A stretch of 64,000 bases of DNA, taken from Arthrobacter sp. zg-Y919 (GTDB lineage Bacteria > Actinomycetota > Actinomycetes > Actinomycetales > Micrococcaceae). The number at the start of each line of letters is the position of its first letter. Position 1 is the stretch's first letter. A program made the position numbers and the translations under genes. The notes under the pieces are model-generated. The model did no database searches. It saw nothing but the letters and a program-made list of their open reading frames with translations, and was not told where the DNA came from. The stretch is from contig NZ_CP126242.1 in the NCBI RefSeq assembly GCF_030142045.1, forward strand, positions 1,984,001 through 2,048,000. The letters are read 5' to 3'. Shown here piece after piece: positions 54,701 to 62,777 of this stretch.

Positions 54701-54897
54701 GCGTGACCGGTGAGGGCAGCTTTATCTCGCGCCCGCTGGCCATCGTGGTGATCGGCGGCCTGATCTCCTCCACCGCCCTGACCCTGATCCTGGTGCCGGT
54801 GCTCTACCGCCTGCTGGAGGGTTCCCGCGAGAAGCGCCGGCAGCGGAAGCAGGACACCGGGGCAACCGCCGCAGCCCGGGTAAAGACCGGCGTCTAG
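51760..54897 (+). CDS. RND-family efflux transporter (HAE1/AcrB-like)
   Basis: 1045 residues. Twelve membrane segments in two halves, each with a large extracellular domain. First half begins SLSNRALIALITVFVAVFGV; key membrane aspartates occur in TIAIGRVVDDSIVVIENI, and LTIVPVLAYWFL, RPILMTALATVFALTPMAL are present. C-terminal tail basic. No membrane-fusion or outer-membrane partner is nearby. Substrate unknown. Confidence 0.9.
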   Translation: MDRLARLSLSNRALIALITVFVAVFGVISMGSLKQELIPSLEFPQISVITALPGASPEVVDAQVSEPLEGALTAVEELEESTATSRSGISTISLTFAYGTDLDRARGQVDRAISNARQLLPEDANPQSLAGSISDFPIVYLAVSSDEPLAELNADLQRLTVPRLQKIEGVRTAEVTGGATRHVAILPDNAALAASGVTPAAIVDALENSGDLLPAGTVQEDGRTLSIQVGAPLDSLEKISGLPVESSSPTADSTPVTIGDVASVDITEDESSSITRTNGEATLAVSITKTPAGDTVGISHQVMDLLPSLQDELGGGAVFTVIFDQAPFIEKSISDLTTEGLLGLGFAVLVILVFLLSLRSTLVTAVSIPLSLLVTFIGLLAFGYSLNILTLGALTIAIGRVVDDSIVVIENIKRHLGYGEDKTAAILTAVREVAGAVTASTLTTVAVFAPIAFVGGLAGELFRPFAVTTSLALLASLLVSLTIVPVLAYWFLKSSPPVADPAAYRAQAEERESRTILQRGYLPILRTTQRHPVFTVGAGVVILAATAAMTPLLPTNLLGDTGQNTFSVRQELPAGSSLERTSEAAGEVEEILGGIEGVKDVQVTMGTSTSGLAAFTAGGSSVANFTVITEEGVDQEALREDVRSALDEADDAGEVTLGSTGGGFGTSNTVEISLSAGDPAELQPASDAVVDAMSDLPGVAQASSNLSASQPQVQVTIDRAKAVAAGLNEQQIAGLVASTISPLPAGTVRLGTDDLPVLIGEGTPVTSLEQLNGISVPAGSGTVPLSALATIEEVEVPTSVSSSGGERTAVVSVSPDGDNLGGTITEVQARLGDVDLPASVTAELSGAATQQNESFTQLGLALLIAIAIVYVIMVATFKSLLQPLILLVSIPFAATGAILLLLITGVPLGLASLVGMLMLVGIVVTNAIVLMDLINQYRQPRGDEPAMNVEDAVFRGSRQRLRPILMTALATVFALTPMALGVTGEGSFISRPLAIVVIGGLISSTALTLILVPVLYRLLEGSREKRRQRKQDTGATAAARVKTGV

Positions 54898-54960
54898 CCG
54901 GACGGCCCCTTCCGGGAGGCTGTGCCGGGAATGAACCTCCGCCGCCGGCGGTTAGGGAAG

Positions 54961-54980
54961 GTATATGCATTTGCATATAC
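54961..54980. promoter_or_regulatory. Perfect palindrome GTATATGCA-TT-TGCATATAC, MarR operator candidate
   Basis: 9-2-9 palindrome 36 bp before the flavin monooxygenase ATG, whose operon encodes a MarR protein. Shape and AT-rich arms match MarR-family operators; the pairing is inferred. Confidence 0.7.
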
Positions 54981-55015
54981 TTGAAGAAACTTCCAACCCC
55001 CCTCCGGAGGCCAGC

Positions 55016-56128
55016 ATGCAGATCGGTGTCTTCAGCGTCAGCGATATCACCCGGGATCCCGTCACCGGGCTCGTCCCCACCGAGGCTGAGCGGATCAAGG
55101 CCGCGGTGGCCATTGCCCGCAAGGTCGAAGAGATCGGCATGGACGTCTATGCCACCGGCGAGCACCACAACCCGCCCTTCTATGCCAGCTCCCCCACCAC
55201 GCTGCTGGGCTACATTGCCGCCCAGACCGAGCGCATCATCCTCTCCACCACCACCACGCTGATCACGACCAATGATCCGGTCAAGATCGCCGAGGACTTC
55301 GCCATGCTCCAGCACCTGGCGGACGGCCGCGTGGACCTGGTCCTGGGCCGGGGCAACACTGCACCGGTGTATCCCTGGTTCGGCAAGGATCCGCAGGACT
55401 CGGTGGAACTGACCGTGGAGAACTACAACCTGCTCCGCCAGCTCTGGGACAAGGACACCGTGAACTGGGAGGGCAAGTTCCGCACTCCCCTGCGCAACTT
55501 CACGGCTACGCCGCGGCCGCTCGACGGCGTCGCCCCGTTCGTCTGGCATGGCTCCATCCGTACGCCGCAGGTCGCCGAGATCGCCGCCTACTTCGGCGAC
55601 GGGTTCTTCGCCAACAACATCTTCTGGCCGAAGGAGCACTACATGCAGCTCATCGGCCTGTACCGCGAGCGTTACGAGCACTACGGGCACGGCCGCGCGG
55701 ACCAGGCCATAGTGGGCCTGGGCGGCCAGTTCTTTATGCGGAAAAACTCCCAGGACGCCGTCAACGAGTTCCGCCCGTACTTCGACAATGCGCCCGTCTA
55801 CGGACACGGTCCGTCCATGGAGGACTTCACGGCGCAGACTCCGCTGACCGTGGGAAGCCCGCAGGAAGTGCTGGAGAAGACCCTGAGTTTCCAGGAGTAC
55901 TTCGGTGACTACCAGCGCCAGCTTTTCCTTATCGACCACGCCGGGCTGCCGCTCAAGACCGTCCTCGAGCAGCTGGACCTCTTCGGCGAATACGTGCTGC
56001 CCGAGCTTCGGAAGGAATTCGATTCGCGCCGCCCGCAGGACGTTCCGGAGGGTCCCACCCATGCAGCGCGCGTCGCCGCCCGCGCTGCGGCGGCCGGCAC
56101 GGCGTCGGCCTCCGCTGCGGTTCAGTAG
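55016..56128 (+). CDS. LLM-class flavin-dependent oxidoreductase
   Basis: 370 residues, luciferase-like fold. N-terminal strand MQIGVFSVSDITRDP, GEHHNPPFYASSP loop typical of this class, LADGRVDLVLGRGNTAPVY and HGPSMEDF. ATG at 55016 with GGAGG 5 nt upstream; an earlier in-frame ATG at 54965 would sit inside the operator. Expected to use reduced FMN or F420; cofactor not settled. Co-transcribed with the MarR gene. Ala-rich tail. Confidence 0.9.
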   Translation: MQIGVFSVSDITRDPVTGLVPTEAERIKAAVAIARKVEEIGMDVYATGEHHNPPFYASSPTTLLGYIAAQTERIILSTTTTLITTNDPVKIAEDFAMLQHLADGRVDLVLGRGNTAPVYPWFGKDPQDSVELTVENYNLLRQLWDKDTVNWEGKFRTPLRNFTATPRPLDGVAPFVWHGSIRTPQVAEIAAYFGDGFFANNIFWPKEHYMQLIGLYRERYEHYGHGRADQAIVGLGGQFFMRKNSQDAVNEFRPYFDNAPVYGHGPSMEDFTAQTPLTVGSPQEVLEKTLSFQEYFGDYQRQLFLIDHAGLPLKTVLEQLDLFGEYVLPELRKEFDSRRPQDVPEGPTHAARVAARAAAAGTASASAAVQ

Positions 56129-56137
56129 GCTGGAACG

Positions 56138-56605
56138 ATGCACCCCACAGACGACGTCACCGCGAAACAGGCCGCCGAAACATGGGAGTCGCTGTTCCGC
56201 GTCCAGGTGGGCGTGATGCGGCGCCTGCAGCGGGACCCGGAATTCCGGGAACTCACCATGCGGGAGTACGACGTCCTGTTTAACCTGACCCGTTGCCCCG
56301 GGGGCTGGACCCGGCTGAACGAGCTCAATGAACATCTGCTCATCAGCCAGCCCAGCCTGAGCCGGATGGTGGACCGGCTCCAGGCCCGGGGACTGGTGCA
56401 GCGCCGCCCGGCCGAGCAGGACCAGCGCGGCGTGGAACTCTCGCTCACCGATGAGGGACGGGCCGTCCAGCGCCGCCTGGGCCGTATCCACGTACGCGGC
56501 ATCCAGAAACTGCTGGCACCGGCCCTGGACAGTGCGGAACTGGCGCAGCTGAAGGAACTTACGGACAAGGTCCTGGCGAGCCTGGCGGACCCGAGCGGGG
56601 ACTAG
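56138..56605 (+). CDS. MarR-family regulator of flavin monooxygenase operon
   Basis: 155 residues. Winged-helix with EYDVLFNLTRCPGGWTRL, recognition helix LNEHLLISQPSLSRMVDRLQ and wing QDQRGVELSLTDEGRAV. Starts 9 bp after the oxidoreductase. Probably binds the palindrome at 54961 and represses its own operon. Overlaps the convergent MFS gene by 4 bp. Confidence 0.9.
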   Translation: MHPTDDVTAKQAAETWESLFRVQVGVMRRLQRDPEFRELTMREYDVLFNLTRCPGGWTRLNELNEHLLISQPSLSRMVDRLQARGLVQRRPAEQDQRGVELSLTDEGRAVQRRLGRIHVRGIQKLLAPALDSAELAQLKELTDKVLASLADPSGD

Positions 56606-58065
56606 GCAGCCGCCTCCGTCAGCGGTGGGTCGGCAAACGCGAGCCTGGGCACCAGCAGCAGGACAGCCGCCGCGATAAACGCCGTCACGGAACACACGGC
56701 CCAGACCGTCAGGTAACCCTGCAGCGGGGCCACCGTCCCGGCGTCCGCGGCTCCGCCCGAGAGCGCGTCAGCTGCCGCGCCGGCCAGCGCGATCCCGAAG
56801 ACCGCCGAGGCGAAGGACCCGCCGATGGTCTTGGTGGTGTTGGTCAGCCCGGTCGCCATGCCGGTCCGGTTCAAAGGCGCCGCGGCGGCAGCAGCCGAGG
56901 GAAGCGCGGCCACCAGCGCCCCGGAACCGAGCCCGGCCACCACCATGTTCACCAGGGCCTGCGGCAGCGTGTCGTGGAAGGGCAGGAAGAGGCCGTACCC
57001 GATGCCCACCAGGAGCGATGCCCCCACCAGCGTGTTCCGCGGAGTGGTCCGCCGGGCCGCCAGGGGGAAGAGCAGCGCACCTAGAAGCAGGGCGAAGACG
57101 TAGGTACCGATGATGATGGACACCTGCGAGGCCGCCAGTCCCAGCCCGTAGCCGTGCAGTCCCGGATCGGTGCGGGCAAACGTGGACATGGGCGCCTGGG
57201 CACCAAGGACCGAAATGCCGAACAGCCCCGCGGTGAGCTGGACCGGCCACATGGACGGGCTCCGCAGCATCCGGAAGTCCACCAGCGGGTCCTTCTGCCC
57301 CAGTTCATACCGGACAAAGGGAATGAACGCTGCGGCACCGACGGCCAGGACGGCCCATACCCACCAGGTCTCCGGGCCGTTGATCCGCAGGAAGGTCAAG
57401 CCGGAGGTCAGCAGCAGCAGCCCGGCAGCCAGCAGCACGAACCCGGTGCGGTCCACGGTGCCGCCGTCCAAAGCGGTGGATTCGGGTACCCCGAAGTACA
57501 CCGCGAAGATGCACAGGGTCACCGCGGCCGCGGGCAGGCACAGCGTCAGCCACAGCGGGAGGTGCTCCACCAGGACCCCGCCCAGCAGGGCTCCGCCGAT
57601 CACCCCCAGCTCAAGGGCGCCGACCAGCAGGCCCGCCGCCTTGCGGGTGAGGACCGCACGGTCCGGCGCGTGCCGCAGCCGGCTGAAGATCAGGGCGATC
57701 TCCATCGGCAGCCAGACCACGTAGAAGCCCTGGAACGACCACGCCGCCAGGAAGGTCCAGAAATCCGGGGCGAAGGCCACCCCCCAGGACGCTGCAGCCG
57801 TCAGGACCGTAGCGGCCAGCAGGATGCGTTTGTGCCCGTAGATGTCGCCGAGTTTAGCCAGGATCGGTACTGCCAGCGCACTGAGCATCAGCTGGGCGGA
57901 TTCAAACCAGTTGACGTCGCCGTCGTCGATCTCCAGGTGCCGGGCAATGTCGGTGAGCAGCGGCGTGTAGTAGCCCTGCAGGATACCGCTGGTGATTTCC
58001 ACCAGCACCAGGAACCACACGAGGGGACCGATCATGCGTAGCCCGGACGCGGAGGGCGCGGGCAT
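56602..58065 (-). CDS. MFS transporter
   Basis: 487 residues, 12-14 membrane segments. Motif A-like AKLGDIYGHKRILL after segment 2 identifies the Major Facilitator family; the gene resembles the DHA2 drug/H+ group. Acidic patch EIDDGDVNWFESAQ is near the N-terminus. Start 1 bp overlaps the M20 peptidase stop, so the two are coupled. Substrate unknown. Confidence 0.88.
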   Translation of the reverse strand: MPAPSASGLRMIGPLVWFLVLVEITSGILQGYYTPLLTDIARHLEIDDGDVNWFESAQLMLSALAVPILAKLGDIYGHKRILLAATVLTAAASWGVAFAPDFWTFLAAWSFQGFYVVWLPMEIALIFSRLRHAPDRAVLTRKAAGLLVGALELGVIGGALLGGVLVEHLPLWLTLCLPAAAVTLCIFAVYFGVPESTALDGGTVDRTGFVLLAAGLLLLTSGLTFLRINGPETWWVWAVLAVGAAAFIPFVRYELGQKDPLVDFRMLRSPSMWPVQLTAGLFGISVLGAQAPMSTFARTDPGLHGYGLGLAASQVSIIIGTYVFALLLGALLFPLAARRTTPRNTLVGASLLVGIGYGLFLPFHDTLPQALVNMVVAGLGSGALVAALPSAAAAAAPLNRTGMATGLTNTTKTIGGSFASAVFGIALAGAAADALSGGAADAGTVAPLQGYLTVWAVCSVTAFIAAAVLLLVPRLAFADPPLTEAAA

Positions 58066-59447
58066 CAGAGCCCACCCATCAGCGACTTGTAGAAGAGGAT
58101 GCCTTCGCCGAAGGTCTCAATGCCGAGCCGTTCGTTGTCGGCGTGGATGCTGGCCCGGTCCGCAGCACTCATACGGAACGGGGCGAACCGGTACACGGCG
58201 TCGCAGATGGAGGTGAAGCGGCGCGCGTCGGTTCCGCCCAGCATGATGTACGGCACCGGAACAGCGTCCGGGAAGCAGCCCTTGATGGTGTCCGAGAGCA
58301 GGGCGAACTGGGCGTTGTCCGTCGCGGAGACCGGAGAAGGCTCGTTGCCCTCGACCACGCGCAGGCTCACCTTGGGGTCACGGATAATCGACCGCAGACG
58401 CGCCACCGTCGATTCCACCGTCTCCCCCACGGCCACCCGGATATTGGCGTTGGCAGTGGCCCGCGTGGCCAGGACGTTGGATCCCTTGCTCCCCCGCAGC
58501 TGGGTCACGGCGACGGTGGTGCGGGTCATCGCATTGGGTTCCCCGCCAAGGAGGCCGAACACCCGGGTCAGCACACCCCGCAGACGGGCTGCGTTGCCCA
58601 GCACCAGGCGCGGCAGCAGCGGCGCTGCCGCGGACAGCCGCTGGATCATGTCCACGCTGACGTCCGGCAGGGATGCCGGGAACGGGCGTTGGTCCAGGCG
58701 GACAACCGCACGGGCCAGCCGCGCCGTCGCGCCCATCCGGTGCGGCGTGGACGCATGCCCGCCGGCGTCCTCCACCGCCAGTTCGACGTCGAGGATGCCT
58801 TTTTCGGAAACGCCGACGACGGCGAGCGGTACAGAGACGAAGGGGAACGCGCCGGAGGCCACCGCACCCCCTTCGTCCAGCACCAGCCAGGGACGGATGC
58901 CGCGTTCAGCGAGCAGGGCAGCCGCAGCAGCAGCCGTGTCGCCGGCCGTCTCCTCGTTGTCGCCGAAGGAAAAGTAGATATCCGCCGCCGGTGCGAACCC
59001 CTCGGCGAGGAGCTGTTCGGCCGCTTCCATGACGGCGGCCAGTGCGCCCTTGTCATCGAGGGCGCCGCGGCCCTCGATGGTGGTCTCCGTGACCGTGCCG
59101 GCGAACGGCGGATAGTCCCACCGGTCCGGGTCCTCCACGGGGACCACGTCATAGTGGGCCATCAGCACCGTGGGACCCCGGCCGTCCGCCGCGCCCGCGG
59201 CAGGCTCCGCCGCGGCTTGCCCGGGCCAGCGGTACAGCAGCCCGAAGCCGTTGACCCGTTCCAGCTGCAGGGCAGCGGAAACACGTGGAAAGAGTTCAGG
59301 CAGCGCGGCGATGAAGGCCTCGAACTGGTCCGTCTCCACCTCCCCGGGCACCCGCGAAGAGACAGTGCGGCAGGTCAGGAGCCGGGCAAGCTTGGGGGCG
59401 GCCATCCGGCCAAGGAGGGCCGCGGACGGCGCGGGGGTGGTAAGCAT
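58065..59447 (-). CDS. M20-family metallopeptidase
   Basis: 460 residues. Zinc motifs: MAHYDVVPVEDPDRW (first His and Asp), GRGALDDKGALAAV (bridging Asp), and FGDNEETAG (catalytic Glu pair), LGGTDARRF and late HADNERLGIETF. Insert dimerisation domain around GHASTPHRMGATARLA. Typical for aminoacylases or dipeptidases, close to the DapE/CPG2 type; substrate unknown. Upstream partner of the MFS gene. Confidence 0.9.
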   Translation of the reverse strand: MLTTPAPSAALLGRMAAPKLARLLTCRTVSSRVPGEVETDQFEAFIAALPELFPRVSAALQLERVNGFGLLYRWPGQAAAEPAAGAADGRGPTVLMAHYDVVPVEDPDRWDYPPFAGTVTETTIEGRGALDDKGALAAVMEAAEQLLAEGFAPAADIYFSFGDNEETAGDTAAAAAALLAERGIRPWLVLDEGGAVASGAFPFVSVPLAVVGVSEKGILDVELAVEDAGGHASTPHRMGATARLARAVVRLDQRPFPASLPDVSVDMIQRLSAAAPLLPRLVLGNAARLRGVLTRVFGLLGGEPNAMTRTTVAVTQLRGSKGSNVLATRATANANIRVAVGETVESTVARLRSIIRDPKVSLRVVEGNEPSPVSATDNAQFALLSDTIKGCFPDAVPVPYIMLGGTDARRFTSICDAVYRFAPFRMSAADRASIHADNERLGIETFGEGILFYKSLMGGL

Positions 59448-59528
59448 GGGGCGAGTGTAACCGGAGTGCCGTGGGTCACAGTCAGCCGTGGAAGGAATGT
59501 TACTGAGGAGTAACCAACTCGTGGCGGG

Positions 59529-60005
59529 TCAGGCCTCCGGGGCTGCCGCAGCGTGCAGCAGCGGCAGCATCCGCCCCTGGAAGTGCGTGTTCAGCACAAT
59601 GACCGAGGAGGTCCGCAGGACGGTGTTGGTGGCCACGATCGCGTCGATCACCCGCTGCAGGTCCGAATTGGACCGCGCGGCAACCCGGGCCAGCAGGTCG
59701 CTCTCCCCCGACACGGTATGCACCTCCTGGATTTCCGGAATCCGGGACAGCGCCGCGACCACGGCGTCATGGCCGGTGTCCTGGCGGATGGTGAGCGAGC
59801 AGTAGGCGACGACGTCGTAGCCCAGCGCCTCGGCGTCGATCCGCGGACCCCAGCCGGCGATGACGCCTGTTTCCTGCATCCGGTCCAGGCGTGCCTGCAC
59901 CGTGGCCCGGGCGACTGAGAGCCGGCGCGAGGCCTCCAGCACCGACATCCGGGGGTTGTCGGTGAACAGGGTGACGATACGGGCGTCCAGCGCGTCGGTG
60001 GGCAT
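59529..60005 (-). CDS. Lrp/AsnC-family regulator
   Basis: 158 residues. HTH: LDARIVTLFTDNPRMSVLEAS, then ARATVQARLDRMQETGVI; C-terminal RAM ligand domain with TVSGESDLLARVAARSNSDL. ATG at 60005 with AAAGGA. Divergent from the amino-acid permease over 186 bp holding two TGTACA-type sites. Ligand likely a branched-chain or other amino acid; inference. Confidence 0.92.
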   Translation of the reverse strand: MPTDALDARIVTLFTDNPRMSVLEASRRLSVARATVQARLDRMQETGVIAGWGPRIDAEALGYDVVAYCSLTIRQDTGHDAVVAALSRIPEIQEVHTVSGESDLLARVAARSNSDLQRVIDAIVATNTVLRTSSVIVLNTHFQGRMLPLLHAAAAPEA

Positions 60006-60035
60006 GGGGTCCTTTCCGGGACTAAGCACAGGCAG

Positions 60036-60044
60036 TGTACAAAT
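60036..60044. promoter_or_regulatory. TGTACAAAT motif 1
   Basis: In the Lrp-permease gap: TGTACAAAT followed by TGTAG. Same 9-mer on the other strand at 61688-61696. Candidate Lrp site. Confidence 0.45.
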
Positions 60045-60110
60045 TGTAGAGGCAGCACGGATGTCCACCGGAACCGGGCACACACAAAGCGGCCTTAAGA
60101 TGGAATCAGG

Positions 60111-60119
60111 TGTACATTT
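60111..60119. promoter_or_regulatory. TGTACATTT motif 2
   Basis: Variant TGTACATTT, 75 bp from motif 1, near the permease start. Possible second Lrp site, one helical face apart. Confidence 0.4.
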
Positions 60120-60191
60120 CCGCAGCGGCTTCCCCGGCCTGCCGGCGGACCCACCGGCAGCCAATCCGTTCGTTCTAAGGCCTCTCCCGTT

Positions 60192-61619
60192 ATGCCCAGT
60201 TCCACCCGCCCGTCCAGCGCTGATACTGCACTTCCGGCGGGGGAACCGTCCGGTACGCGGAAGATGCAGCCGAGGCACCTCGTCCTGATGAGCCTGGGCA
60301 GTGCCATCGGCACCGGCCTCTTCGTGGGCTCCGGGGAAGGCATTGCAGCAGCCGGTCCCGCCGTGCTGATCTCCTTCCTGATCGCCGGAACCATGGTGAT
60401 TCTCATCATGCGCATGATGGGCGAGATGGCTGCGGCCGACCCCAGCAGCGGGGCGTTTTCCGTGTATGCGGAGAAAGCCCTGGGACGTACGGCCGGCACC
60501 ACTGTCGGGTGGATGTGGTGGTTCCAGATCGTGATCGTCATAGCCGCGGAGGCCACGGCCGCTGCCGCCATCGTCGCCTCCCTGGTTCCCGGCGTCGAAC
60601 AGTGGGTGCTGGCCCTTGCCTTCATCATCGTGTTTACCGCCGTCAACCTGGCCGGGGCTGCCAGCCTGGGTGAATTCGAGTACTGGTTCGCGATCCTCAA
60701 GGTTGCGGCAATCATTATCTTCCTGGGCGTCGGCGTTGCCTTCGTGGCCGGCCTGCTGCCCGGTGTCCCGTCACCGGGCACCTCCAACCTCTTCGGCAAC
60801 GGCGGCTTTATGCCCAACGGGCTGACCGGCGTGGCCTCGGGCCTGCTGCTGGTGGTGTTCGCCTTCGGCGGCACCGAGATCATCACCATCGCGGCGGCGG
60901 ACACCGAAGAGCCGTCCAAGAACATTGCCGGGGCCATCAACTCGGTCATCTGGCGGATCCTGGTCTTCTACATCGGCTCCGTCCTGGTGATGGTCACCGT
61001 GCTGCCCTGGGACAGCGAAGCCCTCAGCACCGGCCCCTTCGTGGCCGTCCTGCACGCCGCCCAGGTACCCGGCGCGGACACGGTCATGGCCGTCGTGATC
61101 GTCATTGCGCTGCTGTCCGCCATGAATGCGAACCTGTACGGCGCGTCCCGGATGATCTACTCCCTGGGCGAGCGCGGCCGGGCACCGGCAGCCCTGGGCC
61201 GGCTCGGGTCCGGAGGGGTGCCGCGCCGCGCGGTGCTGGCGTCAGTGGTCTTCGGCTTTATTGCCGTGGTGCTGAACTACCTTTACCCCGAGACGGTGCT
61301 GATGATCCTGCTCAACACCGTCGGTTCCACCTGCCTGGTGGTCTGGGGCATCTCCATCGTTTCGCAGATCATCCTGCGCAAGCGCGCGGAAGCGGCCGGC
61401 GTCGAACTCAGCTTCAAGATGTGGGCCTTCCCCTGGCTCTCCTACTTCGCCCTCGCCCTGCTGGCGGGCATTGTCATTCTCGGGTTCTTCGATCCCGACG
61501 TCCGCGTCCAGCTCCTGGCGACGGCGGCGCTGAGCGCGCTGCTGGTGCTGCTGGCCTGGTCCTTCGAGCGCCGAAGCGCCGCCAAGGCCCGCACCTCGCC
61601 CCGCAACCCGGCGGCATAG
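60192..61619 (+). CDS. Amino-acid permease, APC superfamily
   Basis: 475 residues, 12 membrane segments. N-terminal MSLGSAIGTGLFVGSGEGIAAAGPAVLIS, with TSSAGFFG-like ADPSSGAFSVYAEKALG after it, and FAFGGTEIITIAAADTEEPSKNI. Amino-acid transporter of the AAT family (proline/GABA/arginine-type permeases); substrate not fixed. Divergent from Lrp, likely its target. Confidence 0.9.
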   Translation: MPSSTRPSSADTALPAGEPSGTRKMQPRHLVLMSLGSAIGTGLFVGSGEGIAAAGPAVLISFLIAGTMVILIMRMMGEMAAADPSSGAFSVYAEKALGRTAGTTVGWMWWFQIVIVIAAEATAAAAIVASLVPGVEQWVLALAFIIVFTAVNLAGAASLGEFEYWFAILKVAAIIIFLGVGVAFVAGLLPGVPSPGTSNLFGNGGFMPNGLTGVASGLLLVVFAFGGTEIITIAAADTEEPSKNIAGAINSVIWRILVFYIGSVLVMVTVLPWDSEALSTGPFVAVLHAAQVPGADTVMAVVIVIALLSAMNANLYGASRMIYSLGERGRAPAALGRLGSGGVPRRAVLASVVFGFIAVVLNYLYPETVLMILLNTVGSTCLVVWGISIVSQIILRKRAEAAGVELSFKMWAFPWLSYFALALLAGIVILGFFDPDVRVQLLATAALSALLVLLAWSFERRSAAKARTSPRNPAA

Positions 61620-61687
61620 CCGGGCGGGGTCCGGCCCGGAGCATGCCTTAGGCAAACTGCCAAGCCCAGGTGCCGGCTGACCGACAC

Positions 61688-61696
61688 ATTTGTACA
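61688..61696. promoter_or_regulatory. ATTTGTACA motif 3 (reverse of TGTACAAAT)
   Basis: About 60 bp before the E1-alpha ATG and just upstream of its promoter; identical to motif 1 in inverse orientation. Candidate site for the nearby Lrp regulator. Confidence 0.45.
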
Positions 61697-61721
61697 GACT
61701 GTGTCATGTTCCTGATGCTGT

Positions 61722-61750
61722 TTGCCCACTGTGGCGCAAGGCACTAGGTT
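61722..61750 (+). promoter_or_regulatory. Promoter of 2-oxoacid dehydrogenase operon, leaderless
   Basis: TTGCCC, 17 nt, TAGGTT, ending 7 nt before the ATG. The message may be leaderless. Confidence 0.5.
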
Positions 61751-61757
61751 GCGGACT

Positions 61758-62777
61758 ATGGACAATAATCTGCAACCTGCGGCCCTGCCCGCGGAGGAAC
61801 TCCGGCAGCTTTACCGCCTGGTCACCGCCGTCCGGCAGCTGGACCTCGCCGCAATCGCCTGGCAGCGCCAGGGCATCATCCCCGGCTACGCCCCGGAACT
61901 GGGCCAGGAAGCCGCCCAGGTGGGCAGCGCTTTCGCCATGGACCCCGAACTGGACTTCGTTTTCCCCACCTACCGGGAAATGGGGGTTGCCCTGACCATG
62001 GGCGTGGACATGACCGCCTATATGTCCACCCACAAGGCCAGCTGGCACGGCGGCCTTTACGATCCGGTGCAGACCCGGCTTGCTCCGATCCAGGCAGTGG
62101 TCGGCGGATCAGTGCTGCACGCCGTGGGCTGGGCACACGGCCAGACCCTCTCCGGCACGCGCGGCGTCGCCCTGACCTATTTCGGCGACGGCGCGAGCTC
62201 GCAGGGCGATGTCCATGAAGCGATGAACTTCGCCGGCGTGCTGAAAGCACCGGTCATTTTCTTTGTCCAGAACAACTGCTGGGCCATTTCGCTGCCCACC
62301 GAGGCCCAGGTGGCCGGCGGCACCGTCGCCGCCCGTGCCGCCGGGTACGGCATCAAAGCCATCACGGTGGACGGCAACGACGCCGCCGCCGTCGTCCTCG
62401 CCACCCGCGAGGCCGCCGCGCATGCCCGCGCGGGGCACGGACCCGTGCTGATCGAGGCCATGACCTACCGCCGCGGCCCGCACTCCACCAGTGACGACCC
62501 GGGCAGGTACCGCAGCCTGGAGGAGGAGCGCCGCGACGCCGGCGCCGACCCGGTCCAGCTGCTCGCCGACCGGCTCCTGGCCGAGGGAATCGCGGACCGC
62601 GGCTTCCTCGACACCGCGCTGCAGGACGCCAACGCCAATGCCGACCGCGTCCGCGAAGGGGTTATGCAGCTGGGAACCAGGCCCGGATCCGAAATGTTCG
62701 ACTTCGTTTTCGCCGAACCCACCGAAGCACTGAAGGCCCAGGCCCGCGCCTGGCGGGAGGAATCCGAACATGTCTGA
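61758..62777 (+). CDS. 2-oxoacid dehydrogenase E1 alpha (branched-chain or pyruvate type)
   Basis: 339 residues. ThDP-binding motif YFGDGASSQGDVHEAMNF to FVQNN, and MTYRRGPHSTSDDPGRYR, where HSTSDD resembles the branched-chain BkdA group more than PDH. Forms E1 with the beta subunit and acts with E2 and E3. Lrp context and the neighbouring permease support branched-chain oxoacids; PDH remains possible. ATG at 61758. Overlaps E1 beta by 8 bp. Confidence 0.88.
   Translation: MDNNLQPAALPAEELRQLYRLVTAVRQLDLAAIAWQRQGIIPGYAPELGQEAAQVGSAFAMDPELDFVFPTYREMGVALTMGVDMTAYMSTHKASWHGGLYDPVQTRLAPIQAVVGGSVLHAVGWAHGQTLSGTRGVALTYFGDGASSQGDVHEAMNFAGVLKAPVIFFVQNNCWAISLPTEAQVAGGTVAARAAGYGIKAITVDGNDAAAVVLATREAAAHARAGHGPVLIEAMTYRRGPHSTSDDPGRYRSLEEERRDAGADPVQLLADRLLAEGIADRGFLDTALQDANANADRVREGVMQLGTRPGSEMFDFVFAEPTEALKAQARAWREESEHV

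Noticed and set aside
54965..55015. Earlier ATG for the LLM oxidoreductase
   Set aside because: It falls inside the palindrome and lacks a ribosome site; the ATG at 55016 has GGAGG at 5 nt.
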